Positions 15,002-23,427 of a DNA stretch of 23,427 nt are shown one piece after another. Numbering within the stretch: position 1 is the first letter of the stretch; every line of letters begins with the position of its first letter. Source of the stretch: Elusimicrobiota bacterium (GTDB taxonomy: Bacteria; Elusimicrobiota; Elusimicrobia; UBA1565; UBA9628). Where the stretch lies: positions 1 through 23,427 of the forward strand of contig JAGWMT010000017.1 of assembly GCA_028871595.1 (NCBI GenBank), in the 5' to 3' direction. The position numbers and the translations under genes were made by a program. The notes under the pieces were generated by a model, which searched no databases, had not been told where the DNA came from, and worked only from the letters and a program-made list of their open reading frames with translations.

Positions 15002-18000
15002 GTGGAATCCCGGAACACCGACTCCCTCCTGGCGCCGCTGGGACGGCTGTTCTTCGTGGGGCGCTCCTCGCGCCACGACCCGGCCCGGGCGGCGGTGATC
15101 CGCGCCGCCGAATTCCAAGCCGGGCTGAAAGCGGCGGGGCGCTCCAAGTCCCCGGCGGCGCGCGCCGCGCGCGGCCGCTTCCTGCGCCTCCTCGGCCGCC
15201 TCGACGAGGCCGCCGTCGAACTGGACGCCGCCGCGGCGGCCGGCGACCCCGCCGGGCTGGCGTACCGCTGGGAACTGGCCTCCGCGCGCGCGCGCGGCGC
15301 CGCCGACGACCTGGCCCGCGCCGCCGCGGCCGCGCCCGAGACCGCCTGGATCCGCGCGTGGAACGCCGTCCGCCTGGCCGGGGAGAGCCGCTGGGACGAG
15401 GCCTCCGCCGAGGCCGCGTCCGCCGCCGCGCTGGACCCGCGCGCCGTCCTGCCCCATTTCATCGCGGGGTTGGCCCGGCTTCTGGGCGGCGATCCCTCCG
15501 GCGCCCTGGCCCCGCTCACCGAGGGCCTGCGCCGGGAGCCGCGCACCGAGTGGGCCCATCGCGCGCGCGCCGTCGCGCAGCACCGCCTGGGGCGCGAGGA
15601 AGAATGCCTGGACGACTGCTTCGCCGCCATGCGCCTCAACGAGATGATCGGGACCTTGTTCATCCCCCTGGGGCTGTATCCCCGCAACTTGTCCACGCGC
15701 GAGAACGTGGACGCGGCCACGCGCCGGATCGAGGCCCGGCCCGGCGCCTTCTGGGCCTACGTTTACCGCTCCGATTACCGCCGGGAGCCGTCGCTCAACG
15801 AGAACGACGGCGCCCTGGAGGATCTGCGCGAGGCCCTGCGTTTGAAGCCCGACTGCGCGTGGGCGTGGGCGTACCTGGCCCGGTGCCAGACCGCGGGCGG
15901 AGACTTCAAGGGCGCGCGCGAGTCCCTGGAGAAAGCGCACGCCCTGGACCCGGACTGCGGCTGGATCCTGGCCTGGCGCGGGGAGCACCGCCGCCGCGCC
16001 GGCGACGCGAAGGGCGCGTTGGCCGACCTGGAGCGCGCCGTCGAGCTGGATCCCGACTATGAGCTGGCCTACGCCTGGCGCGGCGGCGCGCGCCGCTCCC
16101 TGGGCCGCGTGCGCGAGGCCGTCGCGGACCTGGACGTCTCCATCCTCCTGGAGCCGACCTACGTGGAGTGGTGCTACTTCGAGCGCATGAACGCCAAGCG
16201 CGACTTGGGCCGCTTCGGCGACGCTCTGGAGGATCTGGCCGAGGCGCACCGCCTGAACCCGAAGTTCGTGTGGGAGACGGACCCGAAGAAGTTTCCGGCG
16301 GCGCTCAAGGAACTGGCGAGCGTCCCCGCCCGCGACCCCCGCCGCGGACTGGCCCTGGCCTGGACCGGAGACATCCACGTCCGCCGCCGCGACTTCGCGG
16401 CCGCCGACGCCGCGCTGACCGCGTCCTTGGCCGCCGACATGACCTCGGCCTTCGCGCGGACCTTGCGCGGCCGCGCGCGCGGCGAGTTGGGCCGCTGGAA
16501 GGAAGCCACGGCGGACTTCGAGGCCGCCGTGAAGCTGGCCCCCCATTCCGGCGTGGCCAAGGCCTGGCGCGGACGCGCCAAGCTGATGCGCGGCGACGCG
16601 GAGGGCGCGGCCAAGGACCTGGAGGCGGCTCTGGAGTCGCGCACCGAGAAGGCCGCGGCCTGGATCCTGGCCTGGAAGGCCGAGGCCGAGCTGGCCGCCG
16701 GGCGGCCCGCCGACGCGGAAGCCTCCGCGTCCCGCGCGCTCGAGGTCCACGCCCGCTACGCCGACGCGCGCCGCACCCGCGCGCTCAGCCGCGAGGCGCT
16801 GGGCCGTGCCGCGGAGGCGCTGGAGGACGCCGAACGCGCCGCGGCGCTGGCGCCGGCCGACGAGGCCGCGCGCGCCCTGCGCGACCGCCTGCTCGCCGCG
16901 CTGGAGACCGACGACGACGCGGGCCTGCGCCGCCGCGCCGAGCGCTTCGCCCGCGAGGGCCGCCACGAGGAGTGCGTCGCGCTGTACGACCGCCTGCTGG
17001 CCGCGCGCCGCGGCGACCCGGAGCTGCTCAAGAGGCGCGCCGAGGGCTTCCGCTGCCTGGGCCTCTACGAGCGCATGGTCGCCGACCTGGAGGAGGCGGC
17101 CCGCGCCGCGCCGCGCGACGCGGGCGCGCGCACCCAGCTGGGCGACGCGCGCCGCCACGCGCTGGATTTCGCCGGCGCGCTGGCCGACGCGCGCGCCGCT
17201 CTCGCGCTTCAGCCCGAGTCCGGCTACGCGTGGGCCCTGAAGGCCGAGGCCGAACGGAGCCTGGGGCGCTGCGCCGAAGCCGTCGAGAGCGCGTCCCGCG
17301 CCGCGGCCGCCGCGCCGGACTGGAGCTGGGCGTTGATCGTGCGCGCGAAGGCGCGGCGCTTCGCCGGAGACCTGGAAGGCGCCGAGGCGGACACGCAAGC
17401 CGCCCAAAAGGTCTCGGACGACCATTACGCGCACGGCTGGCGCGCGGAGATCCTGCGCAAGGCGGGACGCCTGACGGAGGCGCTCGCCGACGCGGAAAAG
17501 GCCGTGGCCCTCCAGCCCGGCATCGCCTGGTTCCGGGCGCTCAAGGGCGAGATTCTGCGCGGACTGGGCCGTCCCGACGAGGGCTGGACGGAGTTCGAGC
17601 GCGCGGTGCGCACCGACGGGCACTGCTCCTGCGCGTTCGACTTCCTGGGCGCGGAGACGCCCGAGGCCGCCGCCGATCCCTCCTTGGCCTGGGTCTTCGC
17701 CTGGCGCGGCGGCGTGGCCCGCAAGGAAGGACGGCTGGACGCGGCCCGCGCGGACCTGGCCCGCGCCGCGCGGCTGGATCCGAAGGCCGGCTGGATCGCC
17801 GCCTGGCGGGGCGAGTTGGACCTCCACGAGGGCCGCGCCGACGAAGGTCTGGCGGCGCTGGACCGCGCGCTCAAGCTCCACCCGGGCCTGACGCCGGCGC
17901 GCGTTTGGCGCGGCCGCGCCTTGCTCACTTTGGGCCGGACCGCCGACGCCGCGCGGGATTTCGGCACCGCGCTGAAGAATGACCCCGACGACGTCTGGGC

Positions 18001-18112
18001 CTTGGTCGGCGCGGCGGCGTGCCTGGAGGCGCGGGGAGCGGGTTCGAAAGCCCGGGCGCTGTTCGCCCGCGCCAAGGCCCTGGCGCCGGGACTGTTCGAG
18101 GAGGCGGCCTGA
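15002..18112 (+). CDS. Tryptophan-rich TPR repeat protein, 1036 aa
   Basis: A cytoplasmic-looking solenoid of tetratricopeptide repeats over nearly its whole length. Repeats carry the TPR consensus (G/A at 8, A at 20, P at 32), for example AWRGEHRRRAGDAKGALADL followed by a VELDP turn. A recurring feature is Trp-x-x-Ala-Trp-Arg-Gly at the start of helix A (WILAWRGE, AYAWRGG, VFAWRGG, WIAAWRGE), which is more tryptophan than ordinary TPRs carry. There is no signal peptide or enzyme domain. TPR arrays bind other proteins or peptides. The start is taken as GTG 15002; the frame stays open upstream to 13757, but that is a shadow of the A24 gene. It ends in a TGATG overlap with the Cys-rich gene, so the two products probably act together. 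Confidence 0.82.
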   Translation: MESRNTDSLLAPLGRLFFVGRSSRHDPARAAVIRAAEFQAGLKAAGRSKSPAARAARGRFLRLLGRLDEAAVELDAAAAAGDPAGLAYRWELASARARGAADDLARAAAAAPETAWIRAWNAVRLAGESRWDEASAEAASAAALDPRAVLPHFIAGLARLLGGDPSGALAPLTEGLRREPRTEWAHRARAVAQHRLGREEECLDDCFAAMRLNEMIGTLFIPLGLYPRNLSTRENVDAATRRIEARPGAFWAYVYRSDYRREPSLNENDGALEDLREALRLKPDCAWAWAYLARCQTAGGDFKGARESLEKAHALDPDCGWILAWRGEHRRRAGDAKGALADLERAVELDPDYELAYAWRGGARRSLGRVREAVADLDVSILLEPTYVEWCYFERMNAKRDLGRFGDALEDLAEAHRLNPKFVWETDPKKFPAALKELASVPARDPRRGLALAWTGDIHVRRRDFAAADAALTASLAADMTSAFARTLRGRARGELGRWKEATADFEAAVKLAPHSGVAKAWRGRAKLMRGDAEGAAKDLEAALESRTEKAAAWILAWKAEAELAAGRPADAEASASRALEVHARYADARRTRALSREALGRAAEALEDAERAAALAPADEAARALRDRLLAALETDDDAGLRRRAERFAREGRHEECVALYDRLLAARRGDPELLKRRAEGFRCLGLYERMVADLEEAARAAPRDAGARTQLGDARRHALDFAGALADARAALALQPESGYAWALKAEAERSLGRCAEAVESASRAAAAAPDWSWALIVRAKARRFAGDLEGAEADTQAAQKVSDDHYAHGWRAEILRKAGRLTEALADAEKAVALQPGIAWFRALKGEILRGLGRPDEGWTEFERAVRTDGHCSCAFDFLGAETPEAAADPSLAWVFAWRGGVARKEGRLDAARADLARAARLDPKAGWIAAWRGELDLHEGRADEGLAALDRALKLHPGLTPARVWRGRALLTLGRTADAARDFGTALKNDPDDVWALVGAAACLEARGAGSKARALFARAKALAPGLFEEAA

Positions 18113-19023
18113 TGAATTTCGAGGTGCGCGGGAAGGACGGACGCACGGCCGTGATCCCCGGCTGGGGCAACCTGCCCGTGGAGCTGATGGCGGCGGTCGC
18201 GGGGGTCAAGCCCGTGGTGCACGCCTGGGTGGACGAGGGCGAGATGCCCGCCATCGAGCGGATGTGCCAGGTCCTGGGGCTCCAGGTCCTGGTCTACTCG
18301 AAAGGCGGCGTCGGCAGCGGCGCGTCGCGCTGGGGCGTGATGATCGGCCGGGAACGGCCGGCTCTCGAGGCCTGCGCGGCCATTTGGGATAAGCCCATGA
18401 ACAATCCCGGCGAGCACCTGGGGTATTCCGCATGCTGCGTGGCCGCCTTCCAGTCCTGGATCCCCTCCTACCGAGCGGCCGCGGAGGACTGCGTGCTCAA
18501 GGCCTTCCGCGCCACGCCTCCCGCGAAGTCCCTGCCCTGGCTGCTCAACGACGCCTATTACCTGTACTCGCGGCCGTGGTCGCAGGCCGACGTGGAGCGG
18601 CGCGAGGCCATGGTGCGCGCCAACCCCGACTGGCCGATGGATCTCCTCAACGTCAACGCCTGGCACCCGTGCTCGTACGCCTGCGCGGAAAGCCTGCGCA
18701 AGGCCGGGCTGACCTTCGCCGCCATGGAAAAACATCTGCCCGCCTTGGCCGCGAAGGTGAGCGCCGCTCTGTCTCACCCCGTGGTGTTCTGGGACTGGTG
18801 GCGCTTCGCCGCGCTCGACGGCGCTCCCGACGCGAAGGGCGGGGTCCGCTACTCCTCCGTCGCGCCGCCGTTCGCCTTGTTGGAGCCGGAGCTCCGGGCG
18901 CTGCTCGAGTCCGGGGACCGGGCGGCTCCGTCGGCCGACGGACTGGCGATCTGGAAGGGCCGCCGGAAACTGGGCGTCCTTCCCGGACATCCGGTCCTGC
19001 TGCGCTTCGCCGACGGACGCTAG
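18112..19023 (+). CDS. DUF483-like protein with a Cys-Cys / His-x-Cys-x3-Cys signature
   Basis: A 303-aa protein with the pattern HLGYSACCVAAF (Cys108, Cys109) and, about 75 residues later, WHPCSYACAESL (His185, Cys187, Cys191). The GYPxCCVxxF plus PCSxxCxxS combination recalls the uncharacterised DUF483 family; I hold this assignment from memory. The clustered Cys/His could bind a metal. The start ATG 18112 has GAGGAGG 7 nt upstream and overlaps the TPR stop by one base. There is no signal peptide. Its stop shares the CTAG palindrome with the stop of the convergent TPR gene. The function is unknown; coupling to the TPR protein suggests a complex. Confidence 0.72.
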   Translation: MNFEVRGKDGRTAVIPGWGNLPVELMAAVAGVKPVVHAWVDEGEMPAIERMCQVLGLQVLVYSKGGVGSGASRWGVMIGRERPALEACAAIWDKPMNNPGEHLGYSACCVAAFQSWIPSYRAAAEDCVLKAFRATPPAKSLPWLLNDAYYLYSRPWSQADVERREAMVRANPDWPMDLLNVNAWHPCSYACAESLRKAGLTFAAMEKHLPALAAKVSAALSHPVVFWDWWRFAALDGAPDAKGGVRYSSVAPPFALLEPELRALLESGDRAAPSADGLAIWKGRRKLGVLPGHPVLLRFADGR

Positions 19024-22000
19024 CGCGCCTTCAAACGGGCCAGCACCGACCGAGCCTCCTTCACCAGTTCGGCGTCGCCCTGCGGCGACGCCAGCGCCGC
19101 CGTCAGGGGTTGGGCCGCCTCCTCGCGGCGGCCCAGCGCCTCCAGCGCGGTGGAGAGGCTCAGCGCCGCCCCCAGGAAGCCGGGGCGGAGCTCCAGCGCG
19201 CGCCGGAAGTCGGCGACGGCGGCGTCCTTGGCGCCCGACAGCCAGAGCACGACGCCGCGGTCGTTGAGCAGTTCCGGATCTCGGGGGAAGCGCGCCGCGC
19301 AGGCGTCGAAATACCCCCGCGCGGCGCGCCCGCGGTCGGAGAGCAGCGGCGCGCGGCAGGCCGCCTCCGCGTCCGCGGCGAAGGCCTGGTCCATGGCCGT
19401 CTTCGCCCCGGCCGCGTCGCCGGCCGTCCACCGCGACTCCGCCTCCGCCGCGGCGAACTGCGCGCGCGCGGACGCGGACTCGCCGCGCCTCTCCCTCAGC
19501 CGGGCCAGCAGCGCCCAGGCCGCCTTCGTCCCGCCGCGCGACGCTTCCGCCTCCGCCCAGCGCACGCCCGCGTCGGGATCGCCCGCGTGGAAACCGGGCA
19601 GGGCCTGCTCCGCCGCGGCGTGATCGGCGGCGGCTCCGGCGGCGTCGCCCGCGTCGGCGCGCCGTCCGGCGCGCCACGCGTACGCGCGGGCCGCCGCCGC
19701 CGGGGATACCCCGGTGGACACGGCCACGAACGCGTCGGCGACGGCGAGAACCTCCTTGTTCCGGCCGAGCTTTTCCAGAAGCGCCACCTCGCGGCGCCGC
19801 GGCTCCAAGTCGGACGGCGCCGCCGCGGCGGCCCGCCGCAGGTTCTCGAGCGCGGAGTCCGGCTTGCCCAAGGCCTCGAACATCCCCGCCCGGGCCATCA
19901 ACGCGGCGGCGCGCGCCGCCGGAGGCAGCGAAGGCGCCCGCGCCGCCAGCAAAGCGTCGAACGGCAGCGCCGCCTCGGGACGCCCCTCGCGCGTCAATTC
20001 CTCGACCACGTCCGCCACGGCCTTGACGGCGCCGGCGTCGCCTTCGGGCGCGGCGGACGCCGCGTCCAGCAGGCTCCGCGCGTAGGCCTTCGCGGCCTCC
20101 GGGCGGCCCGCGCGGGACAGAGCCCCCAGCCGCGCGCGCACCTCCTCCCGCGAGGCGGGATCCTCCGCTAAAGACTCCAGCACGTCCCGGTCGGCCTCGG
20201 CCTGGCGGCCGCGCGCGGCCAGGACCTTCGCGCGCAAGGTCAGGGCCGCCGCGCGGGCGCGGCTGGGCGTGGAGCCCACCACCGAGAACAGGTCCCGGAC
20301 CCGGGCCTCGGCGTCGTCGAAGCGCTCGTCCTCCAGCGCGAAGAGAATCAACTGCTCGTGCGGGTACAAGGACGCCGGAGACAGCTCCCGCGCGCGCTCC
20401 AGATCGCGTTCGGCCTCGGACCGGCGGCCCGCGACCTTGAGCTGACTGGCGCGTTCCATCAGGGCCTCGGCACGGTCGGAGGCGGGTGCCCCCGCGGTCG
20501 CCTTCACCAGCCTCTCGGCCAGGGCCAGCCCCTCCTCCGGGGACCGGGCCGAGCGGGCCGCGTCGCGCAGCACCGCCGGCGACGACGGCGCCAGGCGCAG
20601 GGCTTCCGCGCGGTCCGCGGCCGCGTCGGCGTCGCGCCCGGCGGCGGCCAAAGCGCGCGCGCGGAGCATGCGCCCCTCGGCGCGCAGGATCGGCGTGGAC
20701 TCCGCCGCCACCGTCAAGTAGCGGTTCGCCGCCAATACCGCGTCGGCGGTCCGGCCCTCTTCCAAAAGGACCTCGGCCAGCGCGCGCAGCGGCGAGGCGG
20801 CGTCGGGCTCCACGGCCAGAGCCGCGCGCAGGTCCGCCTCGGCGCCCGCGCGGTCGGCCTTCAGGCGCTTGACCTGCGCGCGCTGCTCGAACAGGACGGC
20901 GCGGCGCGTGGGAGGGGCGTCGCTTCCGGCGGCCACCATCTTGTCCGCCTCCGTCAGCGCCTCGTCCAGGCGCCCCTCGGCGCGCAGGCGCTGGACCCGC
21001 GCCTCCAGCGCCACGTGGTCGGCGGGGTCCGAAGCGACGGCGGCGTCCGCGTCGGCGCGCGCCCCCGCGGAGTCGCCCAGCGCGTCGCGCACCTGGGCGC
21101 GCTGGCTCAGCGCGCGCGCCTTCTCCGCCGGGGTCGTCGCGGCGGCCAGCATCTTCTCCGCGTACGGCAGCGCCTCCTTCGCCCGGCCCGCGCGCAGGAG
21201 CACCTGGGCCATCAGCCACAGCGACGGCACGTCCCCGGGCTTGTCGGCCAGCGCGCGCCGCACGTCGGCCACGGACTCGTCGTAGCGGCCCAGGCGCATC
21301 AGGGTCTCCGCGCGCTGCAGCCATTTCTCCGCGCGGTTCTTCGCCTCGATGCCCTCGGTCACCGTCGCCAGCTCGTCGGCGACCGTCAGGGACTCCGCGT
21401 AGCGGCCGCGCTCGCGCAGGAACTGGGTCAAGGTGCAGAGCACGTCGAAGTTCCGGGGCGAGGCGGACAGCGCGGCGCGAAAGTCCGCCTCCGCGCGCGG
21501 AAAATCGTTGATCTCGGCGCGGCTGCGGCCCAGGTGCTCGAGCAGCACCGCGGCGCGGCGCCGCGTCTCCGCCGCCATGTCCGGCCCCGCGCGCTTCGCC
21601 CGGAAGCCGGCGCCGCGCGCGGGCGGCGGAGTGTTCTCCACCCGCGAGCTCAGAAGCACGTCGTACGGCAGGGCGGCGTCGGTGCGTCCCTGCTTGGATA
21701 TCTCCTCCAAAGTGTCCACGGTCGTTTTCAGCGCGTCCTCGTCTCCCGCCGGCGCGGCCGCGGCTTCGTCCAGCAGGCGGCGCGCGTAGGACAGCATCTT
21801 TTCCTTGTAGCCCTGCCGGGACAGCGCGCCCATGCGGGCGCGGATTTCGTCGTTCGACGACGGGTCCTCCGCCAGCGCCGCCAGGAAATCATCGTCGGAC
21901 TCCTTCTGGCGGCCGCGCGCGGCCAGGACCTTCGCGCGCAGGGCCAAAGCCGCCGCGTGCGCCCGGCTGGGGCCCGGACCGGCCGCCGCCACCAGCTCCC

Positions 22001-23427
22001 GCGCCCGCGTCTCGGCCGCGTCGTCGCGCTTCTCGTCCAGCGCCAGCAGCACCAGCTGCTCGCGCGCGTACAGCGCGTCCGGCGCCAGGGACTGCGCCTG
22101 CAGGTAGTCGCGCTCCGCCTCGCGCAGGCGCCCCACGGAACGCAGCAGGTTTCCTCGCTCCATCAGCGCGTCCGCCCGGTCCTTGGGCGGCGCGGATTCC
22201 GAGGCCGACACCAGCCGGTCCGCGAAGGCGAACGCCTCCTCCTCCTTCGCGGCCGCCCGCTCCGCGTCGCGCAGCACCGTCGTCGAGCGCGGCGCCAGGC
22301 GCACCGCTTCGGCCCGGTCGGCGGCGGCCTCCGCGCGCCGACCGTCCTTTTCCTCGGCCTGCGCGCGCAGGATGAACCCCTCCGCGCGGACCTCGGGGGC
22401 CGATTCGGCGACGACGGCCAGATAGCGCGTCGCCTCGGTGCGCGATTCCGCCGCCCGGCCCTCGCGCAGCAGGATCTCGGCCACGCCCCGCAGGGCCGCA
22501 GGGGAATCCGGCTCCACCGCCAGCGCCGCGCGCAGGTCCGCCTCGGCGCCGGCGTCGTCGCCGCGTTCCTTCTTGACCTCGCCGCGTTCGGCCAGGAGCA
22601 TGGCCCGGCGGGTCGGGGGCACGGAGGAGCCCGCGTCCACCATGCGGTCGGCCGCGGCCAAGGCCTCGTCCAGGCGTCCCTCGCCGCGCAGGCGCTGCAC
22701 GCGCGCCTCCAGGGCCACGTGGTCGGCGGGGTCGGCGGCGTACGCGGCGGCGGCATCGGCCGCCGCCCCCGCGGCGTCGCCGAGCGCCTCGCGGACCTGC
22801 GCCCGTTGGCTGAGCGCGTGCGCGCGCTCGGCGGGGTTCGACGACGCGGCCAGCATCTGGTCCGCGTACGGCAGGGCGTCCTTCGCGCGGTTCGCGCGCA
22901 GCAGGACCTGCGCCATCAGCCACAACGACGGCACGTCCCCGGGCTTGTCCGTCAGCGCCCGCGTCACGTCGGCGGCCGCGTCGCCGGTCCGCCCCAGGCG
23001 CATCAAGGTCTCCGCGCGCTGCAGCCACTTCTCCGCGCGGTTCTTCGGCTCGATGCCCTGGGTCACCGTCGCCAGAACCTCCGCGGCCTTCAAGGATTCC
23101 GCGTAGCGGCCGCGTTCGCGCAGGAACTGGGTCAGGGCGCACAGCGCGTCGAAATTCTTAGGCTGCGCGGCCAGCGCGGCGCGCAGGTCCGCCTCCACCG
23201 CGGAGAAGTCCCGCTCCCCCGCCGCCTCGCGCAGGCTCGCGCGCTCGGTCAGCGCCTGCGCGAGGTCGGCCGCCGGCGCGTCGCCGACGGCCGCCACCAG
23301 GCGCTCGGCGAACGCCAGCGCCTCCGTCGGGGACTTCGCCGCGCGCGCGGCCTCGCGCAGCGCGTCGGCGGACTCCGGCGCCAGGCGCAGGGCCTCGGCG
23401 CGGTCCGCCGCCGCCGGGCCCGTCCGC
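19020..23427 (-). CDS. Giant TPR repeat protein, N-terminus beyond window
   Basis: The frame is open through the right edge, so at least 1468 residues are coded here and the true start lies outside. A GTG at 23297 is not credible as the start because homologous TPR sequence (DRAEALRLAPESADALREAA) continues upstream of it. The protein is TPR throughout (A-x-x-D-x-x-x-A-L-x-x-x-P signatures) and very rich in Ala, Arg, Glu and Leu. It is built of 568-residue super-units (see the two repeat features), followed by a distinct C-terminal TPR tail of about 260 residues (from about 19802 down). No enzyme domain is seen in the visible part. It could be a scaffold or an envelope-associated protein; the missing N-terminus would show whether it has a signal peptide. 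Confidence 0.85.
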   Translation of the reverse strand, partial: RTGPAAADRAEALRLAPESADALREAARAAKSPTEALAFAERLVAAVGDAPAADLAQALTERASLREAAGERDFSAVEADLRAALAAQPKNFDALCALTQFLRERGRYAESLKAAEVLATVTQGIEPKNRAEKWLQRAETLMRLGRTGDAAADVTRALTDKPGDVPSLWLMAQVLLRANRAKDALPYADQMLAASSNPAERAHALSQRAQVREALGDAAGAAADAAAAYAADPADHVALEARVQRLRGEGRLDEALAAADRMVDAGSSVPPTRRAMLLAERGEVKKERGDDAGAEADLRAALAVEPDSPAALRGVAEILLREGRAAESRTEATRYLAVVAESAPEVRAEGFILRAQAEEKDGRRAEAAADRAEAVRLAPRSTTVLRDAERAAAKEEEAFAFADRLVSASESAPPKDRADALMERGNLLRSVGRLREAERDYLQAQSLAPDALYAREQLVLLALDEKRDDAAETRARELVAAAGPGPSRAHAAALALRAKVLAARGRQKESDDDFLAALAEDPSSNDEIRARMGALSRQGYKEKMLSYARRLLDEAAAAPAGDEDALKTTVDTLEEISKQGRTDAALPYDVLLSSRVENTPPPARGAGFRAKRAGPDMAAETRRRAAVLLEHLGRSRAEINDFPRAEADFRAALSASPRNFDVLCTLTQFLRERGRYAESLTVADELATVTEGIEAKNRAEKWLQRAETLMRLGRYDESVADVRRALADKPGDVPSLWLMAQVLLRAGRAKEALPYAEKMLAAATTPAEKARALSQRAQVRDALGDSAGARADADAAVASDPADHVALEARVQRLRAEGRLDEALTEADKMVAAGSDAPPTRRAVLFEQRAQVKRLKADRAGAEADLRAALAVEPDAASPLRALAEVLLEEGRTADAVLAANRYLTVAAESTPILRAEGRMLRARALAAAGRDADAAADRAEALRLAPSSPAVLRDAARSARSPEEGLALAERLVKATAGAPASDRAEALMERASQLKVAGRRSEAERDLERARELSPASLYPHEQLILFALEDERFDDAEARVRDLFSVVGSTPSRARAAALTLRAKVLAARGRQAEADRDVLESLAEDPASREEVRARLGALSRAGRPEAAKAYARSLLDAASAAPEGDAGAVKAVADVVEELTREGRPEAALPFDALLAARAPSLPPAARAAALMARAGMFEALGKPDSALENLRRAAAAAPSDLEPRRREVALLEKLGRNKEVLAVADAFVAVSTGVSPAAAARAYAWRAGRRADAGDAAGAAADHAAAEQALPGFHAGDPDAGVRWAEAEASRGGTKAAWALLARLRERRGESASARAQFAAAEAESRWTAGDAAGAKTAMDQAFAADAEAACRAPLLSDRGRAARGYFDACAARFPRDPELLNDRGVVLWLSGAKDAAVADFRRALELRPGFLGAALSLSTALEALGRREEAAQPLTAALASPQGDAELVKEARSVLARLKAR
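19803..21506 (-). repeat. 568-residue TPR super-unit, copy B
   Basis: Second, downstream copy of a 1704-bp unit inside the giant TPR gene. It starts at DFPRAEADFRAAL. Landmarks shared with copy A at exactly 1704-bp offset include QFLRERGRYAES, NRAEKWLQRAETLMRLGR, KPGDVPSLWLMAQVLLRA and ALP(Y/F)D(V/A)LL. The last part is less similar to copy A. Confidence 0.85.
21507..23210 (-). repeat. 568-residue TPR super-unit, copy A
   Basis: First complete copy of the 1704-bp unit, starting at DFSAVEADLRAAL. The offset to copy B is 1704 bp at four separate landmarks (23210/21506, 23101/21397, 22945/21241, 21661/19957), so no net insertion or deletion has accumulated between them. Sequence upstream of 23210 resembles the second half of the unit, pointing to a further, shortened copy toward the N-terminus. 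Confidence 0.85.

Noticed and set aside
17425..21324. A 1299-codon open frame on the minus strand
   Set aside because: It crosses three well-supported genes on both strands and its translation is Arg/Gly/Ala-rich without motifs. Long antisense frames are common opposite GC-rich codons.
23297..23427. GTG 23297 as the start of the giant TPR gene
   Set aside because: The frame remains open to the edge and the upstream codons continue the TPR repeat with clear similarity to later units.

Overview
This is a GC-rich (roughly two-thirds to 70% GC by eye), gene-dense bacterial chromosome segment with many 1-4 nt overlaps (ATGA, GTGA, TGATG), several GTG starts and almost no intergenic DNA. No rRNA, tRNA, CRISPR array, transposase or integrase was seen. 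The coding style, the abundance of TPR proteins and the A24-type peptidase would fit a high-GC Elusimicrobiota, Myxococcota or related lineage. That placement is a guess from style; nothing here fixes the taxon.

Region 1 (1-5311, + strand) is a dedicated type II fatty-acid/polyketide-style operon: the C-terminal end of a KAS III, a FabG ketoreductase, a FabZ-type dehydratase, a KAS II-type condensing enzyme, a 300-aa protein whose N-terminal third reads as a divergent acyl carrier protein followed by a helical/coiled-coil domain, and a fusion of a PlsC-type acyltransferase with a 4'-phosphopantetheinyl transferase. The first four genes are translationally coupled. A candidate internal promoter and a strong Shine-Dalgarno precede the ACP-like gene.

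Region 2 (5312-9968, + strand) follows a 107-nt AT-richer gap with an imperfect inverted repeat. It holds a small XRE-type regulator, a class V aminotransferase, a class I/II aminotransferase, an aldo/keto reductase homologue that has lost its catalytic tyrosine (Asn55), and a FabD-type malonyl transferase. Together with region 1 it supplies a nearly complete chain-building set (MAT, KAS III, KAS II, KR, DH, ACP, PPTase, acyltransferase) without a visible enoyl reductase, plus two PLP enzymes. A specialised, possibly unsaturated or aminated acyl product is a reasonable inference.

Region 3 (9928-14938, - strand) is a tightly packed five-gene operon: an A24/prepilin-peptidase-like membrane protein, an HExxH protein resembling the aKG-HExxH peptide beta-hydroxylase family, a 149-aa unknown, a 388-aa probable exported unknown, and a QueC-like PP-loop protein with an altered ATP loop. 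This combination is one of the two best candidates for an undescribed system, possibly protein or peptide modification.

Region 4 (15002-19023, + strand) starts 63 nt away, divergently. It encodes a 1036-aa tryptophan-rich TPR protein coupled to a 303-aa protein with a Cys-Cys / His-x-Cys-x3-Cys pattern. Region 5 (19020-23427, - strand) is the C-terminal part of a very long TPR protein built from head-to-tail 568-residue (1704-bp) units. Its stop codon shares a CTAG palindrome with the stop of the gene opposite.
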